Origin: Rhipicephalus microplus
Taxonomy: Eukaryota; Arthropoda; Arachnida; Ixodida; Ixodidae
Reading direction: 5' to 3'
Assembly (NCBI RefSeq): GCF_043290135.1
Contig: NC_134705.1
Coordinates: 40,616,771-40,680,770, forward strand
Length of the DNA: 64,000 bases
Shown one piece after another: positions 1 through 12,755 of the stretch (positions are counted from its first letter, which is position 1; every line of letters starts with the position of its first letter). The notes under the pieces are model-generated. The model had not been told where the DNA came from. It did not search any database and worked only from the letters and a program-made list of their open reading frames with translations. The translations under genes and the position numbers were made by a program.

Positions 1-1230
1 TGACGGCGCACGGATACGCTACCGTTTGCAGCGCCGTTGAGTCGGACGTCGCGGCCAACCCAGCAGTCAGGGTCGCAACTCCGGAGGTCCAGGATCAGGC
101 CACGGCTCACGAGGACCACGCCCGGTAGGCCTCGCCCATGAACCTGCTCCCGGCCACTGCACCCACGCAGGAGCCGTTCAGCAGGCCCCGTCCTTGGACC
201 TTGTACAGGCCGACGGACTCGACCTCGAACAGACACACCGGAGCTCGACCTGGTCGACACGTACGGGTCCCACATCCGGCTCAGGAACGCTGCCAGGAAC
301 TCGTCCTTTCGAGCGGCGCACCGCTTCGTCCGCCTTCGTGGCCTCAACCCTCGAGCTCTTTTCCCACGTTCCTTCTTCTTGGCCAGGGCACCGCCAGGTA
401 CCCTCGGGTGCACACTGCAGCTCATGAGCTCGAGGCCCACGTCCGAGTCTGGCGCGTCACTCGGTACGGCTCGGCACCGCTCGGCGATCCTCGATTCAGC
501 CAGAACTCCCCTGGCACCTGGATCCTCGGCCACCCTGAACCTCGCCCGGCTCCGTGGTCCTCCGAACACACGCCCGCGTCTCGCCCGGCAGAACGTCTCG
601 CTCATCCCTTGCCGATGTGCGACGCTCTGGTGACACCGGCGCTTGATGGCATGGGTGCGGCTACGGAGCAGTCAACCCACATCGGAGACGCGATGCTCCA
701 TGCGGGGAATGGCCGGCCCGTCCAGCGAACAGCTTGCGTCGAGACGCGATGCTCGGCGCAACCGTGACCATTAGCCAGGCCACGTTCATCGCTGTGCCGA
801 ACGGCTGACCGTGGAGACGCCTCGCCGAGATCTGCGATGCCCTCGGCAAGGAAGAGAACAGCAAGCCAGGCCGCCAGGCCGCGCCCCGAGATGCAGTACT
901 CGTGCCGGCAATGCCACTCCAGCTGGTGGTTGGACGGCAGCAGCGTGGACGGCCGCGTTCCCTGGCCAGAACCTGGATCGCCTGCGCCCGACGCTTCGGC
1001 CCGTTGTCTGCCGTCTGCCGCTGCTTCGGCTCGTCCCCAGCCACAAAGCTTACTGCCACGTAATGGTCACACGTGGCCCAAACGTGGCACGCCACCTCTA
1101 TGGGCCACCACAGGTCATCAGCTGATTCGCTGACACTCACGCCCACATTACAAGCGCCTTGCCCCGCACTTCCATCGTTGTCGTTTTCTTCACTCATCAC
1201 ACCCGTCTTCATTTAGACGTTCACAGTTCG
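1..1230. other. GC-rich block, no recognised gene
   Basis: This block is clearly more GC-rich than the AT-rich sequence that follows at 1230. Long frames are open on both strands (for example 138-767 plus and 661-1212 minus), but long frames are expected by chance in GC-rich DNA. Neither product shows a motif I recognise. The minus frame starts with an acidic stretch and becomes arginine/serine-rich. It could be a decayed element leader, a CpG-rich promoter region or an exon of an unknown gene; the sequence alone does not decide. Confidence 0.3.
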
Positions 1231-1294
1231 TATTCACTTCTGAACGGAGAACATTTTTAATGACCCATGGTCTTGAGTACATAGACCTCACATT

Positions 1295-2350
1295 TTGTTT
1301 GTTAAAGAGCAGCTAGAACATTTACACGTTAACATAAGCAGCATTGTTTCGAATGACTCATTGGCAAAAACCAAAATTGAATTTGATGATATATTTCCTT
1401 CCAATGCCAAACTCCTATCGAACAGATATATAAAAGGCTTATTAGAAGACTATCTACTTCAATTGAGAATTGTTAATGTTATTGCTGTGGATGCATCCAT
1501 GTGTGAAGAGAAAGCGGCGGTAGGCATCTTCTCACAGACATTGTCTTAGTGATTCTCAGTACGTCTCCCAGATTACGCTCCTATATTTGAAGCAGAGCTT
1601 TTAGCAATTATTTTGGCCCTTAAAAAACTTTCAATCGATGATTCAGCAGTTGTTATCGTTACTGATTCACTTTGCGTATGCTGATCGACAGCCGCAGCTT
1701 CTTCATTCGAGTATTCCCCTTGGAATTCTTTCGTTACTTTAATCCCAACACACTCAAGTACAATGCGATTTGTGTGGATGCCAGTTCACCAAGGCAAATA
1801 TATAAATGAAATGGCTGACACTCTCGCGCGGTGCTATCGAGGTAGTCCTGTAACGTCCATTGTACCTGATGCCAGCTTTGTCACTGAATCCTAATTCCGT
1901 AAATATTCGTTACTCCAGGATTACATGAAAACTAAATTACCAGTTAGAGAATGCGGCCATCTTCCTCTTGCTTGTAATAATAAATGGTGCCCCTCCCGCA
2001 AACTGTAAGCGTGCTTCACAAAATTTTGATGCTGAATTCCGCCTCTGAACTTCTATTTATACAGGTCTGGTCAGGTGCCATCTCCGCTTTGCTCGTACTG
2101 TCAATAGCCAGAAAACTTCAATAATTTCTTTCTTCTTTGCCGACGTTTCCCAAGCCATAGGAAGAAACATTTAAAAACTATATTCAGAAAATTAAACATT
2201 ACTCTTAAGTATGAAAATATCCTTTCTCTTGGGGCTTCTCTTCAGCTGGGCCAGAGGAACAGGAGTGTCTGCGTAGCAATTTGTGAATTTCTCAGATACA
2301 CAAGAGGGTTTGCTTGCTAAATTTTCTTTTTTATCTAATGAAATTCCATT
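1295..2350 (+). pseudogene. LINE ORF2 C-terminal fragment: RNase H domain
   Basis: With two or three frame changes this region reads as the RNase H domain of a LINE polyprotein. Seen in order: a first acidic site (V-D-A-S, near 1490), the F-E-A-E-L-L-A helix carrying the second acid (near 1600), V-T-D-S-L with the third (near 1660), and the late H-x-G...N-E-M-A-D-T-L-A motif (near 1800). In such LINEs this domain degrades the RNA strand of RNA-DNA hybrids. Stops and frameshifts make it a dead 5'-truncated copy. It is AT-rich like LINE M at 32.7-38 kb and may belong to a related family. Confidence 0.72.
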
Positions 2351-4540
2351 TCAGTTAAATTACCATCCATTTATTCTCTTGAATTATTAGTTATATACCT
2401 TGTAAGGTCTGCCGTCGCAGGCCAGGGAAGTGAGTCTTCTTTGTCAAATAAGGGTGCGCTTTCCAAAGAGACAATTCTCGGGGGACAATGATCCCGGTGT
2501 AAGGACGTCCGTTCTGGTAAGAAGATTGTAAGATTGTGGTCGGTCGCCGATTTCGACAACCAGCTAGATGGTCCCCGGTCAGCGAAGTGCCGGTGGGTGA
2601 CGGGAGGACATGCGGTGTATCGGCACCCATCCATCTGGATTAGAGTCCGCGGGACGGCTGTCACGCTGGACAGCGTAGTCATCTCGCAGTAATGGCAGGG
2701 GGCCCGCCGCCGAATGGAGCCACCATAGTGAGCGTTCTCACAGTTCAAAGAACGTAGTGTGCAGTCCTGTCCTTTCGTCTCTCTCGCTCCGACTGAGAGG
2801 TCGAGTGCTTGAATAAGAGAGCGAGAGGAGAGGAAGGCAACAAGTGTTTAGTCTGTCCAATAAACGGACTGAATTTCTTTGGTTGGCCGTGAAGAGAATT
2901 AGAAAGGGCAACCGAGGAGTTAAAACATGGCTCCCGTTTCCTCACGGTCGTTCTGGTCGCAGCGAAGAGTGCTCTGCACTATCGGCTCTGCTGCGGCAAC
3001 ACGCGAAGGTTCCAACGGTGAAGAGCCTTGTAAATTTGCACATAAGTTCATGTATATAAAATGGAGCTGTTGCAACTTATTGAAAAGCGCTGCTCTCTGG
3101 CCTTTACAAGCAGCAGCAGCTACGGCAAGACAAGACGGACACCACTCAAACAACCTTCCACGCCCTTCTGTAGCAACAGCCGCTACGCAGCTGAGAAAGC
3201 TCTGCTCAAGGAAACAGAGGGAGAGGGTAGAAGGTTGAGTTTTACTTACCTACTTTATTCGTAATTCACCTTATAATTATTCACTCTTATATTCCCTAGA
3301 TGACTGAATATTTATTTTTCCTTCTTGAAACTTTAGCAATTCATTTTCCCCATTACAATAACTGCCGGTTTGATGACCGGTTCCCCATAGTTGGTACGAG
3401 CCGAAGCATATCGGAACAAGCAAGCAAGCAAGCAAGCAAGCCACATGCAAACACAACAGCGTGAAGCCCCGACCAGCGTTTGGAGAAGCACCGGCGACTA
3501 TATATGTATTCTTACGAGACACTTTAGTACAGCGTAAAATGCTTACGTTAGCGCATTTCGTTAGCGTATTTTGGTAGCGTAACGTTATTTTAAGTATAAA
3601 ACCGTAGAAAAACGAAGCGCGATACTAGCTGTGCTATCGGTGCGTGAGTAACCAAAGATGCAAAAGCTATCGGCTAGATCGACTCACTTCTAGCTACGAG
3701 TAATGGAAGCAGTGAACATCGACATAAATATGGTTGTGCTCGGTTCCAAGCAATTCAAGTGCATAAACGTATTGTATGAAAACTAATTGTGCTACGTTAG
3801 GTAAGAATTGTTGTTTTCGGCATAGCCAACGATTTTTTCAAAAAAGCAAGGACGCTTTAATAGACATGAGAGTGGGCGAAACCGAGCATCGACATAGGAA
3901 ACAACGCCGTCTTACCGTAGTGTATCAACGAAGTAAGAATGTACAAAGCGTTACCCAGCAGCATCATTTTTAGGAGCTTGCTCGACAAGCTTTTAATGAT
4001 TGCGCATTGTGCGGCAGCGATGTCTGGCAGCCGGTGTGTACGCCGGTGTTAAGGTACGTGCACACTGGCGGGAAGCATGCCCCGGCTTCGTCTGGCCCGT
4101 TGGTGCCTCCACTCGGCAGCCAGCGGCAAGCTGTCCACATTGGCGGCGCCCCGAAAAATGTGAGACAAGAATGGACATGTGTTGGTTGTGGTGATTAGAA
4201 GAGGAAGAAGGCACCTGATATCTGCAGCCTGGTAGGGAGCACGGCGCAGCGCCTGCGTATCGAGGCGCGCGCCCATCTGCCAGCTGCTGGGCTGTCTTCT
4301 CTGCGCCAGACAGAGAGAGGGAAAAGCATGGGTGAGGAGGAGCCGCCGATGTGACGAGGAAGGAAGGAAAAGCAGGCGCTCATTGGTGGTGGAACATTAT
4401 TCAGTGTAAAAGCGCCCATGAAATATACTGTGATTTTAGCACCACTCAGTTTCCAAATTATGTGAACGCGAAGCGAAGAAAAAGAAAAAGCTGGACAAGT
4501 GGTGGAGAGAGGGTGGGTATTCGACCTTCCAGCCCCGCGA
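2350..4540. other. Intergenic stretch without a recognised gene
   Basis: No domain was recognised in either strand. A polyadenylation-type AATAAA lies at about 2859, next to a GA-rich tract (2770-2840), so part of 2700-3250 could be an LTR or a transcript end. Around 3527-3575 a short motif (GTTAGCG) recurs three times at about 14-bp spacing. The stretch 3970-4420 is GC-rich with short inverted motifs but no reading frame of interest. Confidence 0.4.
3417..3441. repeat. (CAAG)n microsatellite
   Basis: About six uninterrupted CAAG units, read directly from the sequence. Confidence 0.9.
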
Positions 4541-6647
4541 ATGCTGTAAAGAGGTCATTCTGGGAATGGATTTCTTGCGAGAATACGGAGCAGTGATAAC
4601 GTCCGTTCGAGAAATAATGTTTGCTACCGACTCGGACACGTCTAACCATGAGAAAAATCAGCGACCTCGTTTACATATTGCCGGCGACAACGTCATACTT
4701 CTGCCATGGAGTTGCTTTCTCCTACCAGTGCATTGCGACAGCCCACAGAGTGCAACTGGCGTCACCGAACGCCTCAGCGAGCTAGTATTCACTTGTAGCA
4801 CTTCCATCACCTTGCGTGTCGTCGATGGATGCACTGAAGTATTGTTGACCAATTTCAACAAGGAACGCCGACACATTGTGGGTGGAGGGGCACTGCCATT
4901 GCTTATTTCGCCGAACTTGCGCAAATAGAAGATATTCATCTCGTGGAGGAGGTGGTACCACCTGCTATCCCATCGACGATACGTGTTGAGGTTAGTCCGA
5001 CGCTATCAACCACCAAGCGAGACCGCCTTATTGAGCTGATCAACATGTTCGGCAGCTGCTTCTCTTCCACTTCCAGAGTTGCTCAGACACCACTCACGAA
5101 ACACCGCATCATCACATATTCTGACACCAGACCCATCCGGCAAAATCCTTATCGCGTTGCTCCAAAATAGTGTGAGGCAATTCAAAAACAAATGAAAAAG
5201 ATGCTTTAAGGCGGCGCTACTAGGTTATCCAACAGCCCTTGGGCGTCGCCCGTTGTACTCGGTAAAAATAAGGATGGCAGCTTGTGTTCCTGTGTCCACT
5301 ATCGGAAGCTCAACTAGATTACGATGAGGGACGTTTATCCACTGCCGCGGTTATCCACTGCCCTGGATCAGTTGCGAAGTGCACGCTAATTTTCATCAAT
5401 TAACTTGAAATGCGGCTATTGACAAATTGAAGTGGATGAGAGACACCATGAAAAGACCGACTTTTTCACGCTAAACAGTCTTTTCGAATTTCAGGTGCTC
5501 GCGTTCGGTTTGTGTTCGGCGCCAGCTACATCTCAGCGTCTAATGAACACAGTGATATAGGGACTTAAATGGCAAACCTGCCTGGTCTACCTTGATGGTG
5601 TGATTATCTTTTCTGTGACGTTCGAGAAACACTTCAAAAGGCTAGAAGCAGTTTTAACGCAACACGTTTGGCCAGCCCTACACTGAAGCCTGAAAAAATG
5701 TCACTTTGGCTTCCACGAACCTCAATTCCTCGGTCATGCCGTCAGCAGCCAAGGTATCCGACCTGTCCCAGATAAACTTACTACAATGGCAAATTTCCGA
5801 TCCCGTCACGTAAAAAAAAAACAGTTAAGCATTTTTTTGCGACTACGTGCCTATTATTGGCAATTTATTTCCAATTTTCCACGCATCGCATGTCGATTTA
5901 CCCAGCTATATTCCCTTCTCATGGGGGCAAGAGCAACAATGGACAATTCAAGATTTTCGTCAACGCATGCAAACACCTCCTGTCCTCGCACACTTCGATG
6001 AAGACGCGCTGACCATATTGCACACAGGCATAGTTATGTCGGCCTTGGAGCAGTACTTGCACAGTGGCAAGATAACAGTCGAAATGGGATCGCTAATGCC
6101 CACAGGACGCTGTCCCGAACCATGATGACCGAGAAAAAATGTCTCGCGGTAGTATGGGCAGTCATCGAATTTTGTCCATATTTGTATGGTCACTCGTTCA
6201 CAGTTATCAGTGATCACCATTCACTCTGCTGGTTAATGAATTTTAATGACTCATCCGGCCCGGCCGTCTAACACGCTAGAGTCTTCGGCCCCAATTCCAC
6301 GTTGCCTACAAATCGAATAGACGACACGCTGAAGCCGACTGTCTTTCTTGGTCTCCCGTTGAAGCAGTGGAGCACAACGACGATGACACAGCCTTTTTGG
6401 GCGTTGTGCACACTGCCGCTCTTTCACGCCAGCAGTGGGATGACGCTGATCTGCTACCGCTGATTTATTACCTCGAAGGGCAAACTGACAGTGTGCTGAA
6501 AGTCTTTGCAAGATGGCTAGTACCGTACTGCTTGCACAATTACGTACGTTACAAGAACTTCTCTTCTAGGGGCAGTAGCTACTTGCTTGTCGTTCCGCCA
6601 TGGCTTCGGTGTGAAATCCTCTACGCTTGCCAGAACGAGCTATCATA
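4540..6647 (+). mobile_element. Ty3/Gypsy pol relic (protease end to integrase zinc-binding start)
   Basis: A decayed pol frame runs left to right. It starts inside the protease C-terminus (I-L-G-M-D-F-L, near 4560), passes the pre-RT region (4943-5170), and enters RT from about 5220 (P-W-A-S-P-V-V-L, then Y-P-L-P). The RT active site near 5590 reads Y-L-D-G instead of Y-L-D-D. RNase H follows at 5970-6260 (T-E-K-K-C-L-A...D-H-H-S-L-C-W). The frame ends near 6647, just where the integrase zinc-binding domain should begin, and a SINE unit follows at once. At least six frame changes or stops are needed, so it is inactive. No LTR was found, and gag and most of integrase are missing. Confidence 0.85.
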
Positions 6648-6649
6648 AA

Positions 6650-7206
<557 letters not shown>

Positions 7207-7237
7207 CTATTACACCGGACCATCGATCTTCATTCCT

Positions 7238-7360
<123 letters not shown>

Positions 7361-7392
7361 TCTTTTCGATGGCTGCAATTTTCATTTTTTTC

Positions 7393-7547
7393 ATTTTTGC
7401 TGGAGGCAAAAATGCTGTAGGCCCGTGTGCTCAAATTTCGGAGCAGGTTAAAGAACCCCAGGTGGTGTAAATTTCTGTAGCATTTTACTACGGCTTCTCC
7501 TATAATAGTAAGGTGGTTTTGGGACGTTAAAGCCCCCGTATCCATCA
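7393..7547 (+). mobile_element. Ruka-like SINE, 5'-truncated body
   Basis: The body shares the strongly conserved stretches of the other copies here: GGCCCGTGTGCTC, TTAAAGAACCCCAGGTGGT and TGGTTTTGGGACGTTAAA. The tRNA-like head is absent and the 5' side abuts the AT tract. It is more divergent than the copies at 8.5 and 43.7 kb. Confidence 0.82.
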
Positions 7548-7549
7548 AT

Positions 7550-8487
7550 GAACTCACCACCATTAAGTCACCATGCGCGTACACTAACCACTGCCCCACT
7601 CCACGCTACACAACTGTCTGAAATGAAAGAGGCTTAGGTAGGCACCGATGAGTTTGCACAAGACGCGAACATTGCTGCAGTTGTCCCAAAGGACGGGTGC
7701 TTTACTCCACAAGGAGGAAAGTGCCCTTCCTTGTGGTGCCGTTGGCAATCTTTTGCGCACATTTCGTCCTTCGGAGAAGCAGAGAGCCCTTTTCGTGGTA
7801 ACTGCGCAGTTGCTCCGGAAAGCTTTTTAGAGTGTTTGTGCGCGTGTACATCTCTGAGCTCATCCTTGCTGAGAGAGAGAGAGGACTAAGCAGCGCTGTG
7901 CGTGTGTGCTTCTTTTCTGTCAGAGTTGTATTTTGAGCTGTTAAAAACAATTCAAGTTCAATGAAAACTAACTAGCCCAACCCCTAATTAGGCCTTCATC
8001 GTGCATTAAACTACGACCTTTCATCTTCTCCCTGGTCCGGTGGGTCAAGCTGCGGGTTAAGCTTTGATGCTGAGCTTTCCACTGTACTCGAGTCCACTGT
8101 TTTATTCTTCGGCTCTTTACAAACTGCTGCCATCGCTCCTATAGTTACCTTAAGCAATGCTGATCAAGTTTATCGAAGACTAAAGCGCAAACTTTTTTGT
8201 GGTGCTTCAAGTACGACAGGACTAAATCATTTCAAAAGATTCGTCATAATCATCGGCTCACAGCAGCTTCGATAAAGCAGCCATGACGCTATTCAATTTT
8301 GATATACAATTTTCTTGAAGCAACAAATCCTCTGACTGACCCATAAAACATTTGGCCCGTTCCAATGCACAACAAATCAAGCCCGATTTCCTATGACACA
8401 TTGCAAGGTGCGAAAGAGTCGCATAGGCGGCCCGCACCGCAAGGAACATTCAAGGACAATCGTCGAAGCAGAAATTTAAGAAAAAAC
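7550..8487. other. No gene recognised
   Basis: Short frames at 7648-7830 (plus) and 8258-8449 (minus) show no recognisable domain. A short motif near 7968 (AACTAGCCCAA) recurs in reverse complement near 30740 and again near 50507, which suggests the end of a dispersed repeat rather than unique sequence. Confidence 0.35.
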
Positions 8488-8502
8488 TTACTATATTAAA
8501 TT

Positions 8503-8658
8503 CATTTGCGATGGAGGCGGAAATGTTGTAGGCCCGTGTGCTCAGATTTGGGTGCACGTTAAAGAACCCCAGGTGGTCAAAATTTCCGGAGCCCTCCACT
8601 TCGGCGTCTCTCATAATCATATCGTGGTTTTGGGACGTTAAACCCCACAAATCAATCA
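8503..8658 (+). mobile_element. Ruka-like SINE, 5'-truncated, with 15-bp target-site duplication
   Basis: Only the body and 3' end of the SINE are present, without the tRNA-like head. It is nevertheless bounded by a perfect 15-bp direct repeat, TTACTATATTAAATT, at 8488-8502 and 8659-8673. The truncation therefore happened during insertion, as expected of target-primed reverse transcription by LINE machinery, and not by later deletion. Confidence 0.9.
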
Positions 8659-8927
8659 TTACTATATTAAATTATTTCCTGATAACATTTTGATTTCTTT
8701 GTAACGATATAACCGAGTAATTACTGTGGTGAAGGAAAACTTCGCCTTAGTTATTGGTTTCCCAGAGTGCAGCTGACAATGACCACTGTCGAAAGTGTGG
8801 GGAGGGGGCTCAGCCCCCACAACATTTCTCAATGGGGGGAGGCCTCGCGCCTCCCTTGGCCCTTTTTCTGACTGATACGCCTTTGAGAAGACACCGTTCA
8901 GTCTTGTTTACGGCCGTGATGTTACAA

Positions 8928-9300
8928 CAACGTTAGACGCAATGCTCCCGCATGAAAACGTGGCCCATAAGACAGAAGCTACAGTTTTTACGCAGCGAGC
9001 AAAAGAAGCTCGGCAACTTGCCTGGTTGCGGGTAATCGATTAACAGGACAGAGACTATAGGCACTACAATCTCCGGCACAGACCCGTAACATGTAAAGTG
9101 GGCGACAAGGTGTTGGTCTGGACACCCATTCGCCGTCGCGGCCTTTCGAAAAACTGTTGCGGAGATACTTCGGACCTTACAAGGTTCCTCGACGCATTAG
9201 TGAGGTGAATTACGAGGATGTTCTCGACTGCCCTCAGAGTTCAAAGCGCCGAAGGCATTCGCCAGAAATTCTTCACGTGCTTCGAATGAAGCCATCTCTT
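8928..9300 (+). pseudogene. Ty3/Gypsy integrase C-terminal fragment
   Basis: The frame reads through the helix before the C-terminal domain (T-Q-R-A-K-E-A-R-Q-L-A) and then the diagnostic block G-D-K-V-L-V-W-T-P-I-R with the G-L-S-K-K...F-G-P-Y-K-V module. This is the SH3-like DNA-binding end of a Gypsy integrase. A stop and a frameshift are present. No catalytic core or LTR was seen nearby. The sequence between 8660 and 8925 holds a short G/C-rich hairpin near 8805 and nothing else recognised. Confidence 0.75.
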
Positions 9301-9439
9301 CAGTTCCCATAGTTTTTGTTGTTTCTGCTTTTTCAGCCTCACCACCGGGATGATGGTTTTTTTTTTCAAGGGCTGAGAATGGCGCGCGTATGTGCCAGTG
9401 GCGAGGACAAAGAAGCAGCGCATGAACATTTAGTCAGAA

Positions 9440-10437
9440 CAAGGATGAAAAAGACGTGGCTGCCTCTTTGAGAAGTCTGACCCTTTGTCGGTCGTCTTCC
9501 ATTTATTGTCGATCGCTTGTCATCACAACAATCTTGACTTCGTTGAAGAGTACGTCATCGTTACTTGCCATTAATTACCTCCAGTTACTGCTCACCGGTG
9601 TTGTTTTCTTTCATGTTGATGGTGAAATAAAGTTATTATTATTACTTTCAAATTCATTCTCCATAATCTTTAAAACCTTGTTCGAAATTGTTTTGTTTCC
9701 CCTGGATCAATCATACTCCTGAGGATATGCCATGTTTTTTTGGGTGTCTAATGTCCCTCTGAGTGTGACACTAAACTGCCTCCAGTTACTGCTATTTAAT
9801 GACATGGGTAGTGGTCGGCTTCCTGTGACAACTGAGCTATCCTTACTTTCACTTTCACCGATTAAGCTTTTACTTCCTCCATCTCTTATGAGTTTTCTCC
9901 TCCCGTCCCACAAATGTGGCAGGTGTTTGGCTATTGCTGGAATTTCCACGCTTGTTTATAGTTACTTTGTCTCTTTCCTGTATGTATTCCTTATCTGTGT
10001 TACCCAGTTCCCGAGATCTGTTATTTCTCCTTGGTCTCCATGTTTTCCATAAATTTATTCTCATCAATATTGTGCCTTTACCGATTCGTCTTGTTGTGGT
10101 CGCATTAAGTGATATTCCGAGAATGTAGTGGTCGCTTTCTAAGTTTTCTCTGAGGTGTGCCTAGATGGCGTTTCCTTCAGAATTTGTAAATGCTAAGTCC
10201 GGTGACGTGTCTTTAGTTAGACTGTTCCCAATCCGCGTCGGTAGGTCTGGTTATGTCAGTTGACAGAGATCATATATTTCAACAAGGTCTACATGAAGCG
10301 TTTCCTTGGGGCTGTCCTGATTATATCCCCATTTTCAACGTGGTGCATTGAAATCCCCCCTAATGACAAGCCTGTCTTTCTTTTTCAATACGTCGCATGC
10401 GCTTTGATGTTCTCAAAGTCGGCTCGTCTCTCTTTAG

Positions 10438-10520
<83 letters not shown>

Positions 10521-11566
10521 ACCCCCACTGTTTTTGGACCTCCACGTTTTTCGGGCCACACCGTTATTATCTCGTGTTGCACTGCCTCATTCCTCACATA
10601 GCTGACGCTCACCGCTATATCTTTTTTGGTAAATGTCGCAACTTGTGGGCACTTTGGGTTATTACGTCTTATGTACCCTCCAAAATTGATCTGAAGTTTG
10701 CCTACTTTTTAAAGGCATATTATACCGGGAGCAATAGGAGATGCTTTATTAATTGTTTGAAATTTTCAATTCTCGTTTTCATTGAGCAGCAACTCTCCTG
10801 CCATATTTTCATTTGCTTGGTCTTTTTTTACTATTACCGTGTCTAACCACAGTTCTCGGAATCTGGTATTCCAATTTTCTTTAGGTTGTCGTGTGAGGGC
10901 ACCCGGGCTCTGACAAGATCTCTAGCGAGCATTGTGTGCCTGGCTCATGTCGCTTATTGTACGTTCAATGTGGCCTTGTTTGGCAACAAGTTGGATTTGT
11001 TGAACTAAGAACGCTATTGACGGTGGTTCTGGTTGTTGGGTTGCCACGAGTTGAGCAGTGGGCTGCGAGACAACAGGTGTATTTTTATGTGATTCTTAAA
11101 ATAGGAAAAACGATAAAAGTGAGCCTCGTAACTGTCCGCAGCAGAGTGCGACACTTCAACAGTAGCTCACGAGGGAGGGGGGGCATAGAGGGATAAAAAT
11201 TACGGGATTAAAAGGTATATATAGAGAGAGGAAGGAGGGAGCGATGCGCAAGGACAGCGAGTGACGGGAGTAAGGAGAAGATAGGAAAGGTGGACATGGT
11301 CGCAGGAGTACGAGGACGGGGCACCACTCAGTGAGAGCTCTTGCCGGTGGCAGGAGATGGCGTAGGGCGAGCCAGTCGGTTAGAGCTGTCGTCGGAGATC
11401 GCGGGGACATAACAGGGCGGCACGAAATACAGAGGGTGGGCTTTTTGTGTTACTCGACTGCTTTAGTAGCGATCCCAGGCGCGCCAATCCATACTTAACC
11501 TCCTCTAGCTTTGTTTTGAGTTCTCTGTTCTCAGCTACCACTCTTTTGAATTCTAGGTGTTCTGTG
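9440..11566 (-). mobile_element. LINE fragment: ORF1 end, APE endonuclease, start of RT linker
   Basis: Read on the minus strand, an ORF1 C-terminus with coiled-coil character (leucine/glutamate-rich, about 11566-11400 and 11090-10930) precedes an APE-type endonuclease. The catalytic block R-G-D-F-N-A lies near 10350 and the S-D-H-Y-I-L-G block near 10120. The linker toward RT (H-L-P-H-L-W-D-G-R-R) is at 9950-9700. Stops are scattered through it. The endonuclease frame is interrupted by an AT tract at 10441-10518. The 5' end is cut at 11566 by the LTR of the Gypsy element that follows. Between about 11160 and 11400 lies a purine-rich segment with a TATA-like TATATATA (11215) that does not fit the LINE frame and may be a further insertion. 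Confidence 0.75.
10441..10518. repeat. (AT)n microsatellite inside a LINE frame
   Basis: A 78-bp pure AT tract lies in the endonuclease region of the minus-strand LINE. Recognisable coding sequence continues on both sides. Confidence 0.95.
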
Positions 11567-11724
11567 TGTAATAAAGAACTGAGACAGTCAGAACTGTTAT
11601 TCGAGACCAGGAAGGAGCGTAGGCCTAGCCAGCGAAAGCAGCGACAACGTCCGGGCCAAGCGGCTCATGCTTAGCACTGACAATATGTTCGCCAAGCTAT
11701 GCATGACCCACACTCATCATTACA
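11567..11724 (-). repeat. 3' LTR of Gypsy element C (158 bp)
   Basis: The segment begins and ends with the inverted hexamer TGTAAT/ATTACA. On the minus strand it directly follows a polypurine tract, which fixes its orientation and marks the plus-strand primer site. No second copy is present in the window, so the boundary rests on the terminal inverted repeat and the tract alone. Confidence 0.75.
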
Positions 11725-12005
11725 TATTTCCCCCTCGCTGAAGACGGAGCTGAGTGCATGGTGTTCTAAGGTGTCGTGAGGACAAGTGGTTCGTGATACG
11801 GTTTGAGATGATCCACGTGTACGATTTCGTGGCCTCGGCGACTCAGGTCCAGAGTGGGCGCGAGGGGTTCGATGAGGTAGTTGACCGCGGAAGTTTGCTC
11901 TATGACGCGATAAGGCCCATGGTACCTGCTGACGAGCTTTGTGGAGGTACAAGGAGAAGCGGTGAGAGGCACCCACAGCCAAACAAAAGAGTTGGGCGAA
12001 AACTG

Positions 12006-12755
12006 TTAGTGGGACCGTGCATCGTCATGACAAAATTTCTGTAGCCCTTGTTCTTGTGTTGTAAGGGTGCGAGCTAATTGCCCACCTTCTTTCGCGTACC
12101 GAGCGGCTTCGTAAACTGGTGTGCCTTCGGATGAGTCGGGTCGGTAGGGAATAATGGTGTCGATTGGAGATGATGGCTCTCGACCATAGAATAAAAAGAA
12201 GGGAGAAAAGCCTGTCGTCGCTTGATGTGCCTTGTTGTAAGCGTACGTTACGTAGGGAAGGATAAGATCCCAATTGGTGTGGTTGGAGGCGACATACTTA
12301 GGAAGCATGTCGCCAAGAATGCGGTTGAAACGTTCGGTCAAGCCGTTTGTTTGTGGGCGATATGCTGTAGTAAAGTGGTGAATCACATGACATTCAGCAA
12401 GAAGTTGTTGAATTGCATCCGAGAGAAAGACGTGGCCTCGGTCACTCAAATGTTCGCCTGGAGCACCGTGACGCAGAACAAAACGTTGCAGCAGGAAAGA
12501 CGCAACGTCACGTGCCATCGCAGCGGGTAGAGTGGCCGTTTCTGCATATCTCGTGAGATGGTCGATCGCTACAATAATACAGTGATTACCAGCTAATGTA
12601 TATGGCAGAGGACCATAAAGGCCTATTACAACCAGGTCTAACGGTCGCACTGGGCACGGTAGTGGCTGCATTGGTGCAGTAGGTCGACTAGGATCGGGCT
12701 TGCGGCGTTGGCACTCTGCGCAAAATCGAATGTACTTTTGAACGAATGTGTACAT
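12006..12755 (-). pseudogene. Integrase core of Gypsy element C, catalytic Asp lost
   Basis: A 249-residue open frame covers the end of the zinc-binding domain (C-A-E-C-Q-R-R-K, near residue 13) and the whole DDE core. The second acid sits in H-L-S-D-R-G-H and the glutamate in T-N-G-L-T-E-R-F-N-R. The first catalytic site, normally G/I-D-L-x-G-P, reads V-I-G-L-Y-G-P, a single-base GAC-to-GGC type change. Without this aspartate the enzyme could not coordinate its metal ions. The C-terminal domain continues in another frame (11766-11972) after a short gap, so the protein is broken as well as catalytically dead. Confidence 0.88.

Noticed and set aside
138..767. 209-residue plus-strand frame
   Set aside because: GC-rich DNA with overlapping open frames on both strands and no motif; not supported as a gene.
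8795..8830. G/C hairpin as terminator
   Set aside because: The context is eukaryotic and lacks a gene ending there; the short GGGGGCT/AGCCCCC stem is probably part of a repeat.
11160..11400. Solo LTR on the plus strand with TATATATA and AATAAA
   Set aside because: No terminal repeats or duplication frame it, and the AATAAA lies in the LTR of element C, which the polypurine tract places on the minus strand.
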